A DNA stretch of 64,000 nucleotides from Plotosus lineatus (GCA_024760905.1 CM045745.1:15728782-15792781), one strand, 5' to 3'. Positions 11,770-23,650 are shown, counted from the stretch's first letter. The notes: generated by a model from the letters alone, not told the origin. Numbers and translations are program-made.

Positions 11770-11918
11770 TGTGTGTGTGTTGACCCTGCAATGGACTGGC
11801 AAACTGCTCAGGGTGTTCTTTCTCTTTGCCCAGATTTAGCCAAAGTACACTCCGACCGTCTCATGACCCTAGCAGAATTACCGGTGAACGATGTGACAAA
11901 TAAATTAATACAGTAAAT
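11472..11918 (+). mobile_element. SINE-B (V-SINE/HE1-like) with internal (GT)n
   Basis: The tRNA-like head (tagtggttagcatgtctgcc, then tcacagca) is followed by the central block (acccatgcttgtgtgggttt) and the 3' part (ctgcaatggactggc). It is expanded in the middle by a (GT)n tract at 11669-11780. The family resembles widespread V-SINE/HE1-like elements of fishes; the exact family is not determined. Confidence 0.75.
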
Positions 11919-12276
11919 GAATTAATTATCTTTGGGAAATATCTGAGTAAATGACCTTGCTTGTTCCTTGGAAGTGATTAATAGAAAAATAATTTTCCTT
12001 GAGAAAGATTCAGCAATTCACAGTGTTTGAGTTGGGGTGCTGGGAAACAAACATCATCTGTCTAACACATTTCTCAACATCACAGAAACTGTGCTTAAAC
12101 AGAGCTGAGCTAGAAAAATCCCATATGCTATTGATGAGAATGGAGTGTTACCAGAGAAAGGGGAAACCTTATCATCATGACCAGAAATGCTTTAGGTCTG
12201 GAAAATGTGATCGAGATTAAAATAGTATGTGAGAAGCAGAAATAGATCGTAACATTTCTTATTAAGAAAAATGTTC

Positions 12277-12600
12277 ATCATCTTTTTGTAACCGCTTAAT
12301 CCTAATTAGGGTCGCTGGAAGGCTGGCGCCTATCTCAGCCGACTCCGGGTGAAGGCAGAGTACACCCTGGACGGCTCACCAGGCCATCGCATGGAGGAAA
12401 CACATTGATGGCTATGCAGCTACTCTTGTTGAAAGTCTTTTACAGCTTCACACCATAGACAGTGAGAGACATGGCCGGCCTTTGTTAACCCAGTTAGCTG
12501 CACTGGAGGTGGACAGTGACAACCTTGTGGAGAGTGGGACTCGAACCGCCAATCTTAGGATCAGCGATCCAGCACCCTATACCACTAGGCCACCATTGCC
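12277..12600 (-). mobile_element. SINE-A (L2-like tail), full length
   Basis: On plus: tail (taaccgcttaatcctaatta, ggctggcgcctatctcagcc), body (cttcacaccatagacagtga) and tRNA-like head (gggactcgaaccgccaatct to aggccaccattgccc). Confidence 0.85.
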
Positions 12601-12743
12601 CTGTGTACTTTTGATGTACCTTCTTATTTTCTCAGACACCCATCTTCTTCTGATGATGCACTGGATGGATACTGATGTCCTGGACACTTCATAAATGTCT
12701 GAAGTCAGATGATAGCATCACTTCAATGAGATTTTGTTGATGA

Positions 12744-12920
12744 GAACAATGGTTCTTTTACATGAACCTCTCACCATAAACAGTGGGAGACACGGCGGGG
12801 CTTTGATAACCCAGTTAGCTGCACTGCCGGGGGGGGGTGACAATCCGTGGCGAGTGGAGCTTGAACCCCCAACCCTAGGATCAGTGATCCAGTGCCCTTT
12901 ACCACCACGCCACCACTGCC
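12744..12920 (-). mobile_element. SINE-A, head and part of body only
   Basis: It runs from acaatggttcttttacatga to the head end (ccacgccaccactgcc). The 3' tail is absent, so the tail class cannot be assigned. Confidence 0.8.
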
Positions 12921-12994
12921 TCTTAAATTAAATTTTTCATACGAATATTGCAATGTTTTCTTCATCTATGATAATGCATTTGTAGACTATTTTA

Positions 12995-14610
12995 CAGTGG
13001 TATGAAAAAGTATCTGAACCTTTTGGAATTTCTCACATTTCTGCATAAAATCACCATCAAATGTGATCTGATTTTTGTCAAACTCACATAGATGAAAAAA
13101 CAGTGTCTGCTTTAACTAAAACCAGCCAAACATTTATAGGTTTTCATATTTTAATGAGGATAGCATGCAAACAATGACAGAAGGGGGAGTAATAAGGAAG
13201 TGAACCCTCTGCCTAAGGAGAATTAAAAAGCAATTGAAACCAATTTTTACCAAACAATTTAAGTCAGGTGTGTGCCCAATCACTGATGAGTGGCTTAAAG
13301 CTGCCCTGCCCACTATAAAACACACACCTGGTAAGAATTGTCTTGATGAGAAGCATTGTCTAATGTGCACCATGGCTCGCTCAAAAGAGCTGTCTGAAGA
13401 CCTGCGATCAAGAATTGTTGATTTGTATAAAGCTGGGAAAGGAGACAAAACCATCTCCAAAAGTCTGGATGTTCATCAATCGACAGTCAGAGAAGTTGTC
13501 TACAAATGGAGAGAGTTTGGCACTGTTGCTTCTCTCCCAAGGAGGGCCGTCCACCAAAGATGACGCCAAGAGTTCAGCACAGAATACTCAGAGAGGTAAA
13601 AAAAAACCCTAGAGTGTCTGCTAAAGACTTACAGAAATCAGTGGCACAGTCCAATATCTCTGTGCACACATCGACTATATGTAAAACAATGGCCAAGAAT
13701 GGTGTTCATTGGAGGACTCCAAGGAGGAAGCCACTGCTGTCTAAAAAAACATTGTTGCTTGTTTAATGTTCGCAAAAAGGCACTTGGACACTCCACAGAA
13801 GTTTTGGCAAAATATTTTGTGGACTGATGAAACCAAAGTTGAATTGTTTGGGAGGAACACACAACGTCATGTGTGGAGGAAAAATGGAACAGCTCACCAA
13901 CATCAACACCTCATCCCCACCGTGAAGCATGGTGGAGGGTGCATCATGGTTTGGGGCTGTTTTGCTGCCTTGGGGCCTGGACAACTTGCAATCATTAATG
14001 GAAAAATGAATTCAAAAGTTTATCAGGATGTTTTGCAGGAAAACCTGAGGCCGTCTGTCAGACAGTTGAAGCTAAAAAGAGGATGGATGCTGCAACAAGA
14101 CAATGATCCAAAACACAGAAGTAAATCAACTTCAGAATGGTTTCAGAAGAACAAAATACATGTTCTGGAGTGGCCAAGTCAAAGTCCAGACTTGAACCCC
14201 ATTGCGGTGCTGTGGCATGACCTCAAGACAGCGATTCATGCCAGACATCCCAGGAATCTGACTGAACTACAGCAGTTTTATAAAGAAGAATGGTCCAAGA
14301 TTAGTCCTGATTAATGTGTCAGACTGATCTGCAGATACAGGAAGCGTCTGGTTGAAGTTATTGCTGCCAAAGGGGGGCCACAAAATATTAAATGTGATGG
14401 TTCAGTTACTTATTCCTCCCCCTTCTGTCATTGTTTGCATGCTATCCTCATTAAAATATGAAAACCTATAAATGTTTGGGTGGTTTTAGTTAAAGCAGAC
14501 ACTGTTTTTACATCTGTGTGATTTTGACAAAGATCAGATCACATTTGATGGTGATTTTATGCAGAAATGTGAGAAATTCCAAAAGGTTCAGATACTTTTT
14601 CATACCATTG
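12995..14610 (+). mobile_element. Complete Tc1-like transposon with 212-bp inverted repeats
   Basis: The element is bounded by TA at 12993-12994 and 14611-14612, the Tc1/mariner target duplication. The inverted repeats span 12995-13206 and 14399-14610; the left end begins cagtggtatgaaaaagtatc and the right end closes in gatactttttcataccattg. Long repeats with inner and outer conserved blocks are typical of the IR/DR class of fish Tc1 elements. The only gene inside is the broken transposase at 13372-14314. Confidence 0.95.
13372..14314 (+). pseudogene. Tc1-like transposase, frameshifted and missing the third catalytic residue
   Basis: A Tc1 transposase binds the element's inverted repeats and moves the element by a cut-and-paste DDE reaction in the nucleus. 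The start is the ATG at 13372 (MARSKELSEDLRSRIVDLYK), opening the paired-like DNA-binding domain with two helix-turn-helix parts (to about 13740). The frame is lost twice, each time by what looks like one missing base: near 13545 (the reading moves into RPPKMTPRVQ) and in an A-run near 13745. The remaining 3' frame, 13766-14314, holds the catalytic domain. The first aspartate is at 13826-13828 (ILWTDETKVELFG) and the second at 14099-14101 (QQDNDPKH). The third position, normally the glutamate of a NPIE motif, reads alanine at 14204-14206 (LNPIAVLW). Length and order fit a Tc1 transposase of about 340 residues. It cannot make active protein. Confidence 0.93.
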
Positions 14611-14612
14611 TA

Positions 14613-15148
14613 TGTTACTAGGACATATTGACAAGACAAATACAGTAACTTTTATTCACTTCTTTTGAACTTTTCTACATTTTTTCATGTTACAACAAGG
14701 GCGTAGGCTGGTCTGACTGTGGGGGGTGCACATCTCGGTTGACCGGAACTCAAGTCCCAGGGGCTATAGGCCTAAGCCTTAAAGGGGAAATGAAACGCTG
14801 ACTAAATAAGTTGGCGGTAGCTTAAGTAAAGTTTATTGAAGCAATTGTGGATTAAATTTTATATCATTTGTGGAGAAGTTTAATGCGAGGTTAGATTATA
14901 ACAAAATATTCCAACCTTTGAACATCTCAGAGAGCACTGTTCAGAGAGCATCATCTGAAAGTGGAAAGAGTATTGCACAACTGAAAACCTATCAAGACAT
15001 GGCTGTCAGCTTAAACTGAAAGGCATTGATCAGCGGAGCAGCCAATAACTCCACAGATCTGGCATTTATGGAAGAGTAGCATGGAAACCATTGTTGAAAG
15101 AAAACCATACAAAATCCCTCTTGCAATTTGTCTCAAGACATGTGGTGG
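14613..15148. other. No recognised gene
   Basis: Unique-looking sequence. A stretch starting ggcgtaggctggtctgact (about 14700) resembles the ends of some DNA transposons, but no partner end was found. Confidence 0.4.
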
Positions 15149-15161
15149 ACACCACAAACAT

Positions 15162-15535
15162 CTCTTCTTCTTCTTTTCCTTTTGGCTGTTCCCTTCAGGG
15201 GTCGCCACAGCAAATCATCCGCCTCCATCTCACCTTGTCCTCTGCATCTTCTTCTCTTACTCCAACGACCTTCATGTCTTCCTTCACCATAAATCTCTTC
15301 TTTGGTCTTCCTCTAGTCCTTCTGCCTGGTAGTTCCAACCTCAGCATCCTACTGCCAATATACTCACTATCCCTCCTCTGTACATGTCCAAACCATCTCA
15401 ATCTAGCCTCTCTAACTTTGTCTCCAAAACATCTTACATGGGCTGTCCCTCTGATGTACTCATTTCTGATCCTATCCATCCTCATTACTCCCAGAGAGAA
15501 CCTCAACATTTTCATCTCTGCCACCTCCAGCTCAA
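15162..15535 (-). mobile_element. 5'-truncated RTE LINE copy
   Basis: The minus strand encodes the C-terminal part of an RTE-type ORF (RNEYIRGTAHV, REARLRWFGHVQRRDSEYIG) and then the 3' terminus with the (GAA)n-like end at 15162-15180. It is the same family as the long copy at 19959-23022. Flanking 13-mers acaccacaaacat (15149-15161) and acacaacaaacat (15536-15548) differ at one base and look like the target duplication. Confidence 0.88.
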
Positions 15536-15640
15536 ACACAACAAACATGTGATACAAAATAGTCTCATCAAATAAGACCAAAATTTTATTTTTTTGGCCT
15601 TATGTGTGGCAGAAAAACACACCGTTCCCACTGTGGAATA

Positions 15641-15962
15641 CAGTGGTACCTCACTTTACGAAAGTCTCACCAAACAAAAAATTTAGCTTACGAAACGCAT
15701 TTTCCTAAAACTTTTTTCTCTGGATACGAAACAAGTTCACGTTATGAAAGCGGCATCTTAAAAATTCAAACGTGCCGTTCAAACAATGCGCTAGTTGTTT
15801 CCCCATTGGTTGTCTCCCAACACCCCACCCCACTGGCCTCCCATTGGCTAGGAGGGAGCTAAATCTCCATAATACAGGAATGTACCCATAATGCTTTTCG
15901 TGTGCCTAGACCCATTGTTCGACACACTCGCGTGAAAGAGAGTTGTACTGTTGGTTCGTGAG
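15641..15962 (+). mobile_element. pogo-B 5' part, truncated
   Basis: It starts cagtggtacctcactttacg after TA and continues through ctcaccaaacaaaaaattta and the conserved cctcccattggctaggaggg segment. It stops at about 15962, where a SINE-C fragment begins, so the 3' end is missing. Confidence 0.82.
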
Positions 15963-15964
15963 TT

Positions 15965-16072
15965 TAAGACCTTGCGCAGGGGTCTTAGTACAGTGGGGGT
16001 ATAACTGAGATTCGAACCAACAACCTCCCGATCATGAGCCCAGAACCCTAATTACTATACCACTGGCCTCAC
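15965..16072 (-). mobile_element. SINE-C head fragment
   Basis: On plus it reads agaccttgcgcaggggtctt, then gattcgaaccaacaacctcc and ctataccactggcc. This is the tRNA-like head of SINE-C on the minus strand; the rest is missing. Confidence 0.75.
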
Positions 16073-16079
16073 ATCTGAG

Positions 16080-16168
16080 GTAAAAATCTATGCCAAATCA
16101 AACATGCGAATCAGATGATTCATTGTGGCGACCCCTGAAAAAAGGGGAAAATCCCAAAGGAAAAGAAA
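16080..16168 (+). mobile_element. SINE-A RTE-like tail fragment
   Basis: Only the last part of the tail is present: gccaaatcaaacatgcgaat, gatgattcattgtggcgacc, then an A-rich end. It may instead be the 3' tip of a severely truncated RTE derivative. Confidence 0.7.
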
Positions 16169-16283
16169 ACTGTACATCGACACACACAAAGCCAGTGCAG
16201 TTTGTTGCTAGTTTGCATAGACGCACCAAGCAATTGGCATGTTAGTTCATTTACAGTATGAGTTGCTATCATCTTTGGGGATT

Positions 16284-16629
16284 CATCAGTTCATTTTCTG
16301 TAACCGCTTAATCCTACTTAGGGTTGCAGGGAGGCTGGCGCCCATCCCAGCCGACTCTGGGCGAGGGCAGAGTACACCCTGGACGGTTCGCCAGGCCATC
16401 GCAGAGCGGAAACACGCTGATGGCTATGCAGCTACTCTTGTCGAAAGTCAGCAATGGTTCTTTTACATGAACCTCACACCGTAGACATTGAGAGACATGG
16501 TCGGCCTTTGATAACCCAGTTATCTGCACTGGGGGGGGGACAGTGGCAACCTTGTGAAGAATGGGACTCGAACCCCCAACCTTAGGATCAGCGATCCAGC
16601 GCCTTATACCACTAAGCCACCACTGCCCT
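16284..16629 (-). mobile_element. SINE-A (L2-like tail), full length with TSD
   Basis: Tail, body and tRNA-like head are all present in order on the minus strand. It is flanked by a 12-bp direct repeat tctttggggatt at 16272-16283 and 16630-16641, so this is an intact retrotransposed insertion. Confidence 0.92.
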
Positions 16630-16641
16630 TCTTTGGGGATT

Positions 16642-17621
16642 TATTAAAGTAAAAAATAAATAAATAAATGAAAATTAAGAAAATTAAAAAGATTTAAGTA
16701 AAGCTAATTGTTTGGGGAAATAATTGATATTGCATTACATTTCATTAACTCTTAAAATGTATCTGAAATTTATGCACTAGAAACCGTATCGCAGCTTATA
16801 ACAGTGTGCCTTTGAATCGTAACTAAAATGATGTTTACATCAAGACAAATGTCAAGTGAACCTGAAAACGGATTTTGGCATTACCTCGTAATACCTTGTG
16901 ATCCCCATTTAAATAAATCAGGTGCATATTGAACGCTCGGCCCTTCCTGCACTGCATGTGTACTCACTGGAAGAAAAAGACCAATTACTACTTTATTAAG
17001 AGTAATCGTGTGTCCGGTGAACCTTGGAGGCTTCGGAAGGCAACACGCAGCGATAAGTGAGACTGTCAGATTGTATTAATGATAAACACACAAGGCCTTT
17101 GTGGAAATTCCTTCAAAGCCAAAACTGTCAAAAAAAACCCAGTTTGCTCTTACCAGCTTGTCTGAAGAGAATTCCGGCAGCTTGCTATGCCCAGCAGACC
17201 CATGACACACTGAGATAACATGACCTTTTAATATCGTAGATGCACTGGGAACGCGATTTGTTTGCTCTTGTAGAAGTAACCACTGGTTGATGAGAGACTG
17301 AGATCAAAGTTTATGGACAGGTCTTTTTAAGGGGATGAAGGAGTTAAAACATTGCTATATTATGTTGGTTCACACACTGTCTCATGAAGCTGATGGGAGG
17401 ATGTCGATAAATGAACTTGAACTCCAGTGACCTATGACCTTCACAGAGGTGGCTAGAAAAATATAGAGGGCCAGGGATATGTTGGTAATGACCCTGCTGT
17501 TTGTACTCAGAGCAATGAAGAGCAGACCGTGGGTCATTGTGTCAGAGGTCAGGGCTTGACTGAAAGAGAATAACATGCATGTACACTATTGTGCTGTCAT
17601 ATTAACACTCAGGAATATTAA

Positions 17622-17625
<4 letters not shown>
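16642..17625. other. No recognised gene
   Basis: Unique-looking sequence of moderate base composition. No repeat family was identified and no reading frame shows a domain. Confidence 0.45.
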
Positions 17626-17706
<81 letters not shown>

Positions 17707-17720
17707 TCTCTCTCTCTCAG
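17626..17720. repeat. (CT)n-(CA)n-(CT)n microsatellite
   Basis: A compound dinucleotide array: CT at about 17626-17654, CA (with a GCGC interruption) to about 17706, then CT again. Confidence 0.95.
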
Positions 17721-18017
17721 ACACCCCCAGACACACATACACACAAACACACACACAAACACTCAGAGATACTGCCACTCAGTCATCTTTGAAAGAGAGT
17801 GAGTGTGTAAAAGGCAAAAAGGAGCAAGAGCACTTTTTGAGCATCCATCTGGATACCAGATGGTGTTTGAGTCATTCCTGGGTTACTAGGGCCTAGGAGC
17901 AGTCTGTTCCTAGGAAGAGAGAAGAAGTGTGCACATTACATGCAGATTCTTTATCTTTGTTTTCCTCTAGCCTGCTCTATAATTCTCATGCATTTACACA
18001 CAGATTCACAGACTGTT

Positions 18018-18064
<47 letters not shown>

Positions 18065-18215
18065 TAAAAATGCTATTCTCTCAGGAGAGGGAGCCCCTGT
18101 GGAGAGGTAGATTGCTTGCAGTCAATGTTGACCTGGGGTTAAACCTGACACCTGACTCACTAAGTTGCTGCTACAGAGTTCAGCCTCAGGGTGACACTCA
18201 CCATGACTCTATAGC

Positions 18216-18244
<29 letters not shown>
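18018..18244. repeat. (CA)n and (GA)n microsatellites
   Basis: (CA)n at about 18018-18062 and (GA)n at about 18213-18244, separated by about 150 bp of unique sequence. Confidence 0.9.
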
Positions 18245-18246
<2 letters not shown>

Positions 18247-18697
18247 CTAAAATAAGAAAAATCATACCAGCCATTTGGTAAATGTGATGAAAAATGTTTA
18301 TTGAAAAGTGTGTACTCTATAACTTGACTTGGGTGACAATATACAGCATTTATCTTATAGAATATTTGCGTATAGGTTTGATTTTACGAGTTGTTGAATC
18401 AGGTAATTGTGCTACTATAACCAGTGTCAGGTCATAAAATGATATACAAGCAGTTGATAATTAAAGTTGTGGCAGTAGACAAACCATCACCGTAGCTTTA
18501 ACTCACCGTACACCTGGCATTAAGGAAAAAAAAAAAGAAAGGAAAAAAAGAAAAAACCTGACATTCCATAAATCAATTCACTTGTTAGATTATTTGATTT
18601 AGTGATCGCTTTATTGTGGTCAAGGTCAAGGTGGATCTCTATCCTTGGAATGCTGGGAGTGAGACAAAAACCTCTATACAACTCCCTACACCCTAAA

Positions 18698-18756
<59 letters not shown>

Positions 18757-19411
18757 AGTAAATGAATGTGTAGACGCAGAGTTAATTAACTGTCAGACTA
18801 CGAAGTTGAACATTCTTGTGAATTATCGCTGTCTTCCTCAGAATAATTATGTGCTGATGTTATAACACCGATGCTGCTGTCAACTTTGCTCTGATTGTCA
18901 CCATCCCCTGGCAGAATTTTAGAGAGTCTAGGCAAGTGAACACAATCTCACCCTTTAAGAGTTCAGGCCAGAAACATGCTGTATGGGTTTTGGAATGAAC
19001 CCACCATATAGGGCATATTGGAAATGTCTCTTCAAAGTTTAATCTATGATGTGTCACTGACTTGGAAGAGATTTGAAACTTTTTTTGATAACAGATAAGA
19101 GTGTTGAGTTGATGTATTATACGCGCAGCGTTTCATCTTCACATCTATAATTCCCTAACCCACTTATAACCCTGTACATCTGACAGCTTTGATATGAAGA
19201 ATTTAAAATTGAACAGTACAGATTACTCCAGCAGTATCATGTGTGCCACAGACCCAATATGCTGTAAATTTTATTTATAAAATAATTCATTTGTTAACTT
19301 CTGTTTGCTTGTTGTTGTCACTGTTGTTGTTGTTGTTGCTGTTGTTGTTGTTGTTGTTGTTCGCAACCTAATTAGCCGGTATTCAAGTTAATACATTAGT
19401 GTGGGTCAAGA
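18245..19411. other. No recognised gene; (CA)n and (TTG)n arrays
   Basis: Holds (CA)n at about 18700-18754 and (TTG)n at about 19319-19361. The remaining sequence shows neither a repeat family nor a convincing exon. Confidence 0.55.
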
Positions 19412-19578
19412 AGCCAGTGGTGGCTTAGTGGTTAATGTGATGAGTTCTGGATCCGAAGGTTAGTGGATCGGTCCTCACTATCACGCGATGCCTTTAACCT
19501 TCAATTGCTCAGTTGCAATTAAAAAAAACGATAATTGTAAGTCGCTCTGGGTAAGAGAATCTACCAAATGCTGTAAAT
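19412..19578 (+). mobile_element. SINE-F with HpaI/L2-type terminus
   Basis: The tRNA-like head (gccagtggtggcttagtggt) leads to the terminus gtaagtcgctctgggtaaga, then gaatctaccaaatgctgtaa. This matches the 3' tail shared by many fish SINEs and L2-related LINEs. Confidence 0.75.
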
Positions 19579-19649
19579 AGAACTATATTATTTGGTACTC
19601 AATTATAAGCTATGGATTTAAAAAAATCAATTAATAAAGGTAGATAATG

Positions 19650-19942
19650 TATGTCCTTTTGAGTTTTTGAGCCTAGTGGCTCATCAGGCCAGTGCTTATC
19701 CCCGGTTTCCATAGCGTGAAGCGACCAGGAGTTCAACTCCTCCTGGATGGGACGCTAGTCCATTGCAGGCTACCTTCCCAGTATATTTTTACTGGTACCC
19801 ATTTATACCGCTGGGCAAACAGAGGCACACTTGTGATTGATACCTTGCCCAGGAGTGTTTGCACAGTGGGGTTTTAACTGATATTCAAACTCACAACCTC
19901 CTGATCACGAGTGCAGCACCCTAACCATAACATCACCAGCCG
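19650..19942 (-). mobile_element. SINE-C copy
   Basis: On plus: agcctagtggctcatcaggc, ccatttataccgctgggc and the head ending ccctaaccataacatcacca. It is the same order and orientation as the copy at 10317-10618. Confidence 0.82.
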
Positions 19943-19958
19943 CACACACATAATGTAT

Positions 19959-22900
19959 CTTCTTCTTCTTCTTTTCTTTTTGGCTGTTCCCTTCAGGGGT
20001 CACCACAGTGAATCATCTGCCTCCATCTCACCCTATCCTCTGCATCTACTTCTCTTACACCAACTGCCTTCATTTCCTCCTTCACCACATCTAGAAATCT
20101 TCTCTTTTGTATTCCTCTAGACCTTCTGCTTGGTAGTTCCAACCTTAGCATCCTACTAGCAATATATTCACTATCCCAATTCTGTACATGTCCAAACCAT
20201 CTCAATCTAGCCTCTCTGACTTTGTCTCCAAAACCTTTGACATGTGCTGTCCCTCTGATGTACTCATTCCTGATCCTATCCATCCTCGTTACTCCCAAAG
20301 AGAACCTCAACATTTTTATCTCTGCTACCTCCAGCTCTGCCTCCTGTCTTTTACTTAGCGCCACTGTTCTAAACCATACAAAATTGCTGGCCTCAACACC
20401 GTCTTGTACACTTTTCCTTTCATTCTTGCCAATAGCTTCCTATCGCACATCACACCGGACATTTTTCTCCAACAATTTCAACCTGCCTGCACATGCTTCT
20501 TCACCTCTTTTCCACACTCTCCATTGCTCTGGATTGTTGAGCCTAAGTACTTAAAATCCTCCACCTTCTTTATCTCTGCTCCCTCTAACCTCACCATTCC
20601 TCTTGGGTCCTTGTCGTTCACACACATGTATTCTGTCTTACTGAGGCTAACCTTCATTCCCCTCCTTTCCATGGCATACCTCCATCTCTCTAGATTTTCC
20701 TGCACTTGTTCTCTGCTCTCACTACAGATCACAATGTCATCTGCAAACATCATAGTCCATGGGGAATCTTGTCTAACCTCGTCTGTCAGCCTGTTCATCA
20801 CCATAGCAAACAAGAAGGGACTCAGAGCTGACCCTTGATGCCACTTCTACCTTAAACTCTTCTGTCACACCAACAGCATACCTCACCACTGTCTTACATC
20901 TCTCATACATGTCCTGCACCACTCTAACATACTAACTCCACTCTAACTGCCACTCTAACTCTCCACTCTAACTGCCACTCCAGACTTCCTCATGCAATAC
21001 CACAGTTCCTCTCTCGGCACCCTGTCATATGCTTTTTCCAAATCCACAAAGGCACAATGCAGCTCCCTCTGGCCTTCTCTGTACTTCTCGATTAACATCC
21101 TCAAAGCAAACACTGCATCTGTAGTGCTCTTTCTTGGCATGAAACCAAACTGTTGTTCACAGATGCTGACCTCTGCCCTTAGTCTAGCTTCCACTCTTCT
21201 TTCCCATAACTTCATCGTATGGCTCATCAACTTTATCCCTCTGTAGTTGCCACAACTTTGCACGTCTCCCTAGTTCTTAAAATGTGCACTAGCACACTTC
21301 TCCTCCATTCCTCTGGCATCCTCTCACTCTCTAAGATCTTGTTGAATGTTCTTGTCAGAAAATTTACCGCTACCTCTCCTAGACACTTCCATACCTCCAC
21401 CGGTATGTCATCAGGACCAACTGCCTTTCCACTCTTCATCCTCTTCAATGCCCTCCTCACTTCACCCTTACTGATCTTTGCTACTTCCTGGTCCTCAATG
21501 GTCACCTCTTTGACTCTTTTTTCCCCCTCTCATTTTCCTCATTCATCAGCTCTTCAAAGTACTTTTTCCATCTTCCCAGCACACTTCTGTCATCAGTCAA
21601 TACATTTCTCACTCTGTCCTTTATCACTCTAACTTGTTGCATGCCCTTCCCATCTCTATTTCTCTGCTTCGCCAACCTGTATAAATCATTTTCTCCCTCC
21701 TTACTGTCCAACTTAGCATACAAGTCATCATACGCCCTCTGTTTGGCCTTTGACACCACTACCTTTGCCTTATGCTGTGTCTCCCTTTACTCCTGTTTGC
21801 TCTCTTCGATCCTCTCAATGTCCCACTTCTTCTTAGCTAACCTCTTCTTTTGTACACACTCCTGCACTTCCTCATTCCACCACCAAGTCTCCTTATCTAC
21901 TTTCTTTCCAGAGGACACACCAAGTACTCTCCTACTTGTCTCCCTGATCACATTAGCTGTAGTTGTCCAGTCATCTGGAAGCACTTCCTGACCACCCAAA
22001 GCCTGTTTCAATTCCTCCTTGAAGAGAAAACGACACTCTTACTTCTTCAGCTTCCACCACTTTGTTTTCTGCTTTGCCTTTGCCTTCTTCACCTTCGTCA
22101 CCATCAGCATCATCCTGCACACCACTATCCTATACTGTTTGGCAACACTCTCACCCACTACTACTTTCCAGTCACTGACTTCCTTCAAATTACATCGCCT
22201 ACATAAGATGTAGTCTACCTGTGTGCTACTACCCCCGCTTTTATAAGTCACCTTATGCTCCTGTCTCTTCTGGAAGAAAGAGACACACACAGCCATTTCC
22301 ATCCTTTTTGCAAAATCTATCAACATCTGTCCTTCATCTAACTCACTCCAGAATCTCTCCTCTTCTAGCTCACATCCTGCCTGTGGGGCATAGGCACTAA
22401 CAACATTGAACATCACACCTTCAATTTCTAACTTGAGACTCATCACTCTGTCTGACACTCTTTTCACTTCTTGAACATCCCTGACAAACCCCTCCTTCAA
22501 GATGACTCCTACTCCACTTCTCTTCCCATCCACACTATGATAAAACAGCTTAAACCCGGCTCCTAAGCTTGTCGCCTTGCTACCTTTCCACCTGGTCTCC
22601 TGAACACACAATGTGGCCACCTTCCTCCTCTGCATCATGTCAGCCAGCTTTTCACCATGTCAGCTTTTCCTGTCATAGTTCCAACATTCAAAGTCCCTAC
22701 TCTCAGTCATAGACTCATGCCTTTCCTCTTCTCTCTCTGCCTATGGATATGCCTCCCACCTCTCCTTCTTCAACTTCTTCGACCACCAGTAGTCCAATTC
22801 CCACCAGCACCCTGCTGGTTAACAGCACTGATGGTGGTTGTTGTTAACCCGGGCCTCGATCGATCCGGAATGAAATTCTTATTTTTGCATGTTATATATG

Positions 22901-23022
22901 GCATTGGTTTTACGCCGGATGCCATTCCTGACGCAACTCTCTGCATTTATCGGGGCTTAGGACCAGCATGAGGATGAAGACTGGCTTGTTTGTGTGCCCC
23001 CCCCTCCATCCATGGCTGCATT
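19959..23022 (-). mobile_element. Near full-length RTE-type LINE, about 3.06 kb
   Basis: The 3' end on the minus strand (gctgtggtgacccctgaagg in sense, then a GAA-rich tip) is at 19959-20000. The 5' leader (agttgcgtcaggaatggcat in sense) is near 22890-22940. Flanking repeats acacataatgtat (about 19946-19958) and acacatataatgtat (23023-23037) differ by a 2-base indel and look like the target duplication, which makes this an essentially full-length insertion. The size matches the compact RTE clade (about 3.2 kb). The coding region is broken. The exact 5' boundary is uncertain by about 30 bp because of a C-run. Confidence 0.88.
19993..22638 (-). pseudogene. RTE LINE endonuclease-reverse transcriptase, broken
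   Basis: In the active family this single polyprotein nicks genomic DNA with an APE-type endonuclease and reverse-transcribes the element RNA at the nick. Endonuclease motifs are visible at 22039-22638: LCVQETRW, RSGVGVIL, SAYAPQ, STQVDYILCRR. The stretch between SELDE and GQMLIDFAKR lacks the expected D-x-N segment, which points to an in-frame deletion. Downstream frames carry linker and reverse transcriptase: GPDDIPVEVWK (about 21420), GNYRGIKLMSHTMKLWE, FGFMPRKSTTDA, motif A in FVDLEKAYDRVPRE (about 21020), motif C FADDIVICSES (about 20740), and KYLGSTIQSNGE. The C-terminal part is at 19993-20364, ending in a stop. At least five frame changes or stops split it, so it is inactive. Confidence 0.92.
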
Positions 23023-23077
23023 ACACATATAATGTATGTATTACTATAAAATTTCAAATGCTGTGTTAAGAACTTCT

Positions 23078-23650
23078 CCCATAGAACTCATCTTCCATTT
23101 GTTCCGGGGTCAGGTAGCGAGGGAGCAGCATAAACAGTGAGGTCCAAATGTTGCTCTCCCCAGCCACCTCCTCTAGCTTTTCCTGGGGGACACTGAGGCA
23201 TTCCCAGACCCACCAAGAGACCTAGTTCCTCCATTGTGCTCTGTGTTGACACCGAGGTCTCTTCCCAGTTGGACATGCCTAAAACACCACACCTGAGAGG
23301 CACATGAGAGGCATTTTAATCAGATGTCTGAGCTACCTCAATTGACTCCTCTCAACATCGAGTAGCGGTTCTACTCCGAGCTCCTCCAGATGACAGAACT
23401 TCTCACCCTATCTGGTATCCTATCACCAGGATAGTTCCATCACCATATAAAGGAAGCTCAGTTCAGTTGCTTGTATTCACAATCTTGTAGTTTTGGTCAC
23501 AACCCAAAGCTTGCAACTACAGACGAGGGTAGGAACCCCAAGATACTTGAACTCCTTCACTTGGGGCAGGGTCTCATTCTAGACCAGAAGGGCATATTCC
23601 ATCCTTTTCCAGCTGAGAACCATGGCCTTGGTGGTGCTTCTCATCCTTGC
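23078..23650 (-). mobile_element. Degraded Rex3-like LINE 3' part
   Basis: It matches the element at 43174-43964 along its length in the same orientation: cggttggacatgcc-type block, caacttgactcctctcaa block and cttggggcag block, with an internal deletion near 23525. Minus-strand frames give only short coding remnants (GVLGMSNWEET, PGKARGGGWGEQHLDLT). No tail or duplication is preserved, so it is older than the copy at 43 kb. Confidence 0.75.

Noticed and set aside
15091..15581. Host gene of 128-153 codons
   Set aside because: The minus frame is the C-terminus of the RTE LINE (truncated copy) and the plus frames are its antisense.
20222..22213. Plus-strand reading frames rich in Leu, Ser and Pro
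   Set aside because: They are antisense to the RTE LINE reverse transcriptase and endonuclease, which match known families on the minus strand.
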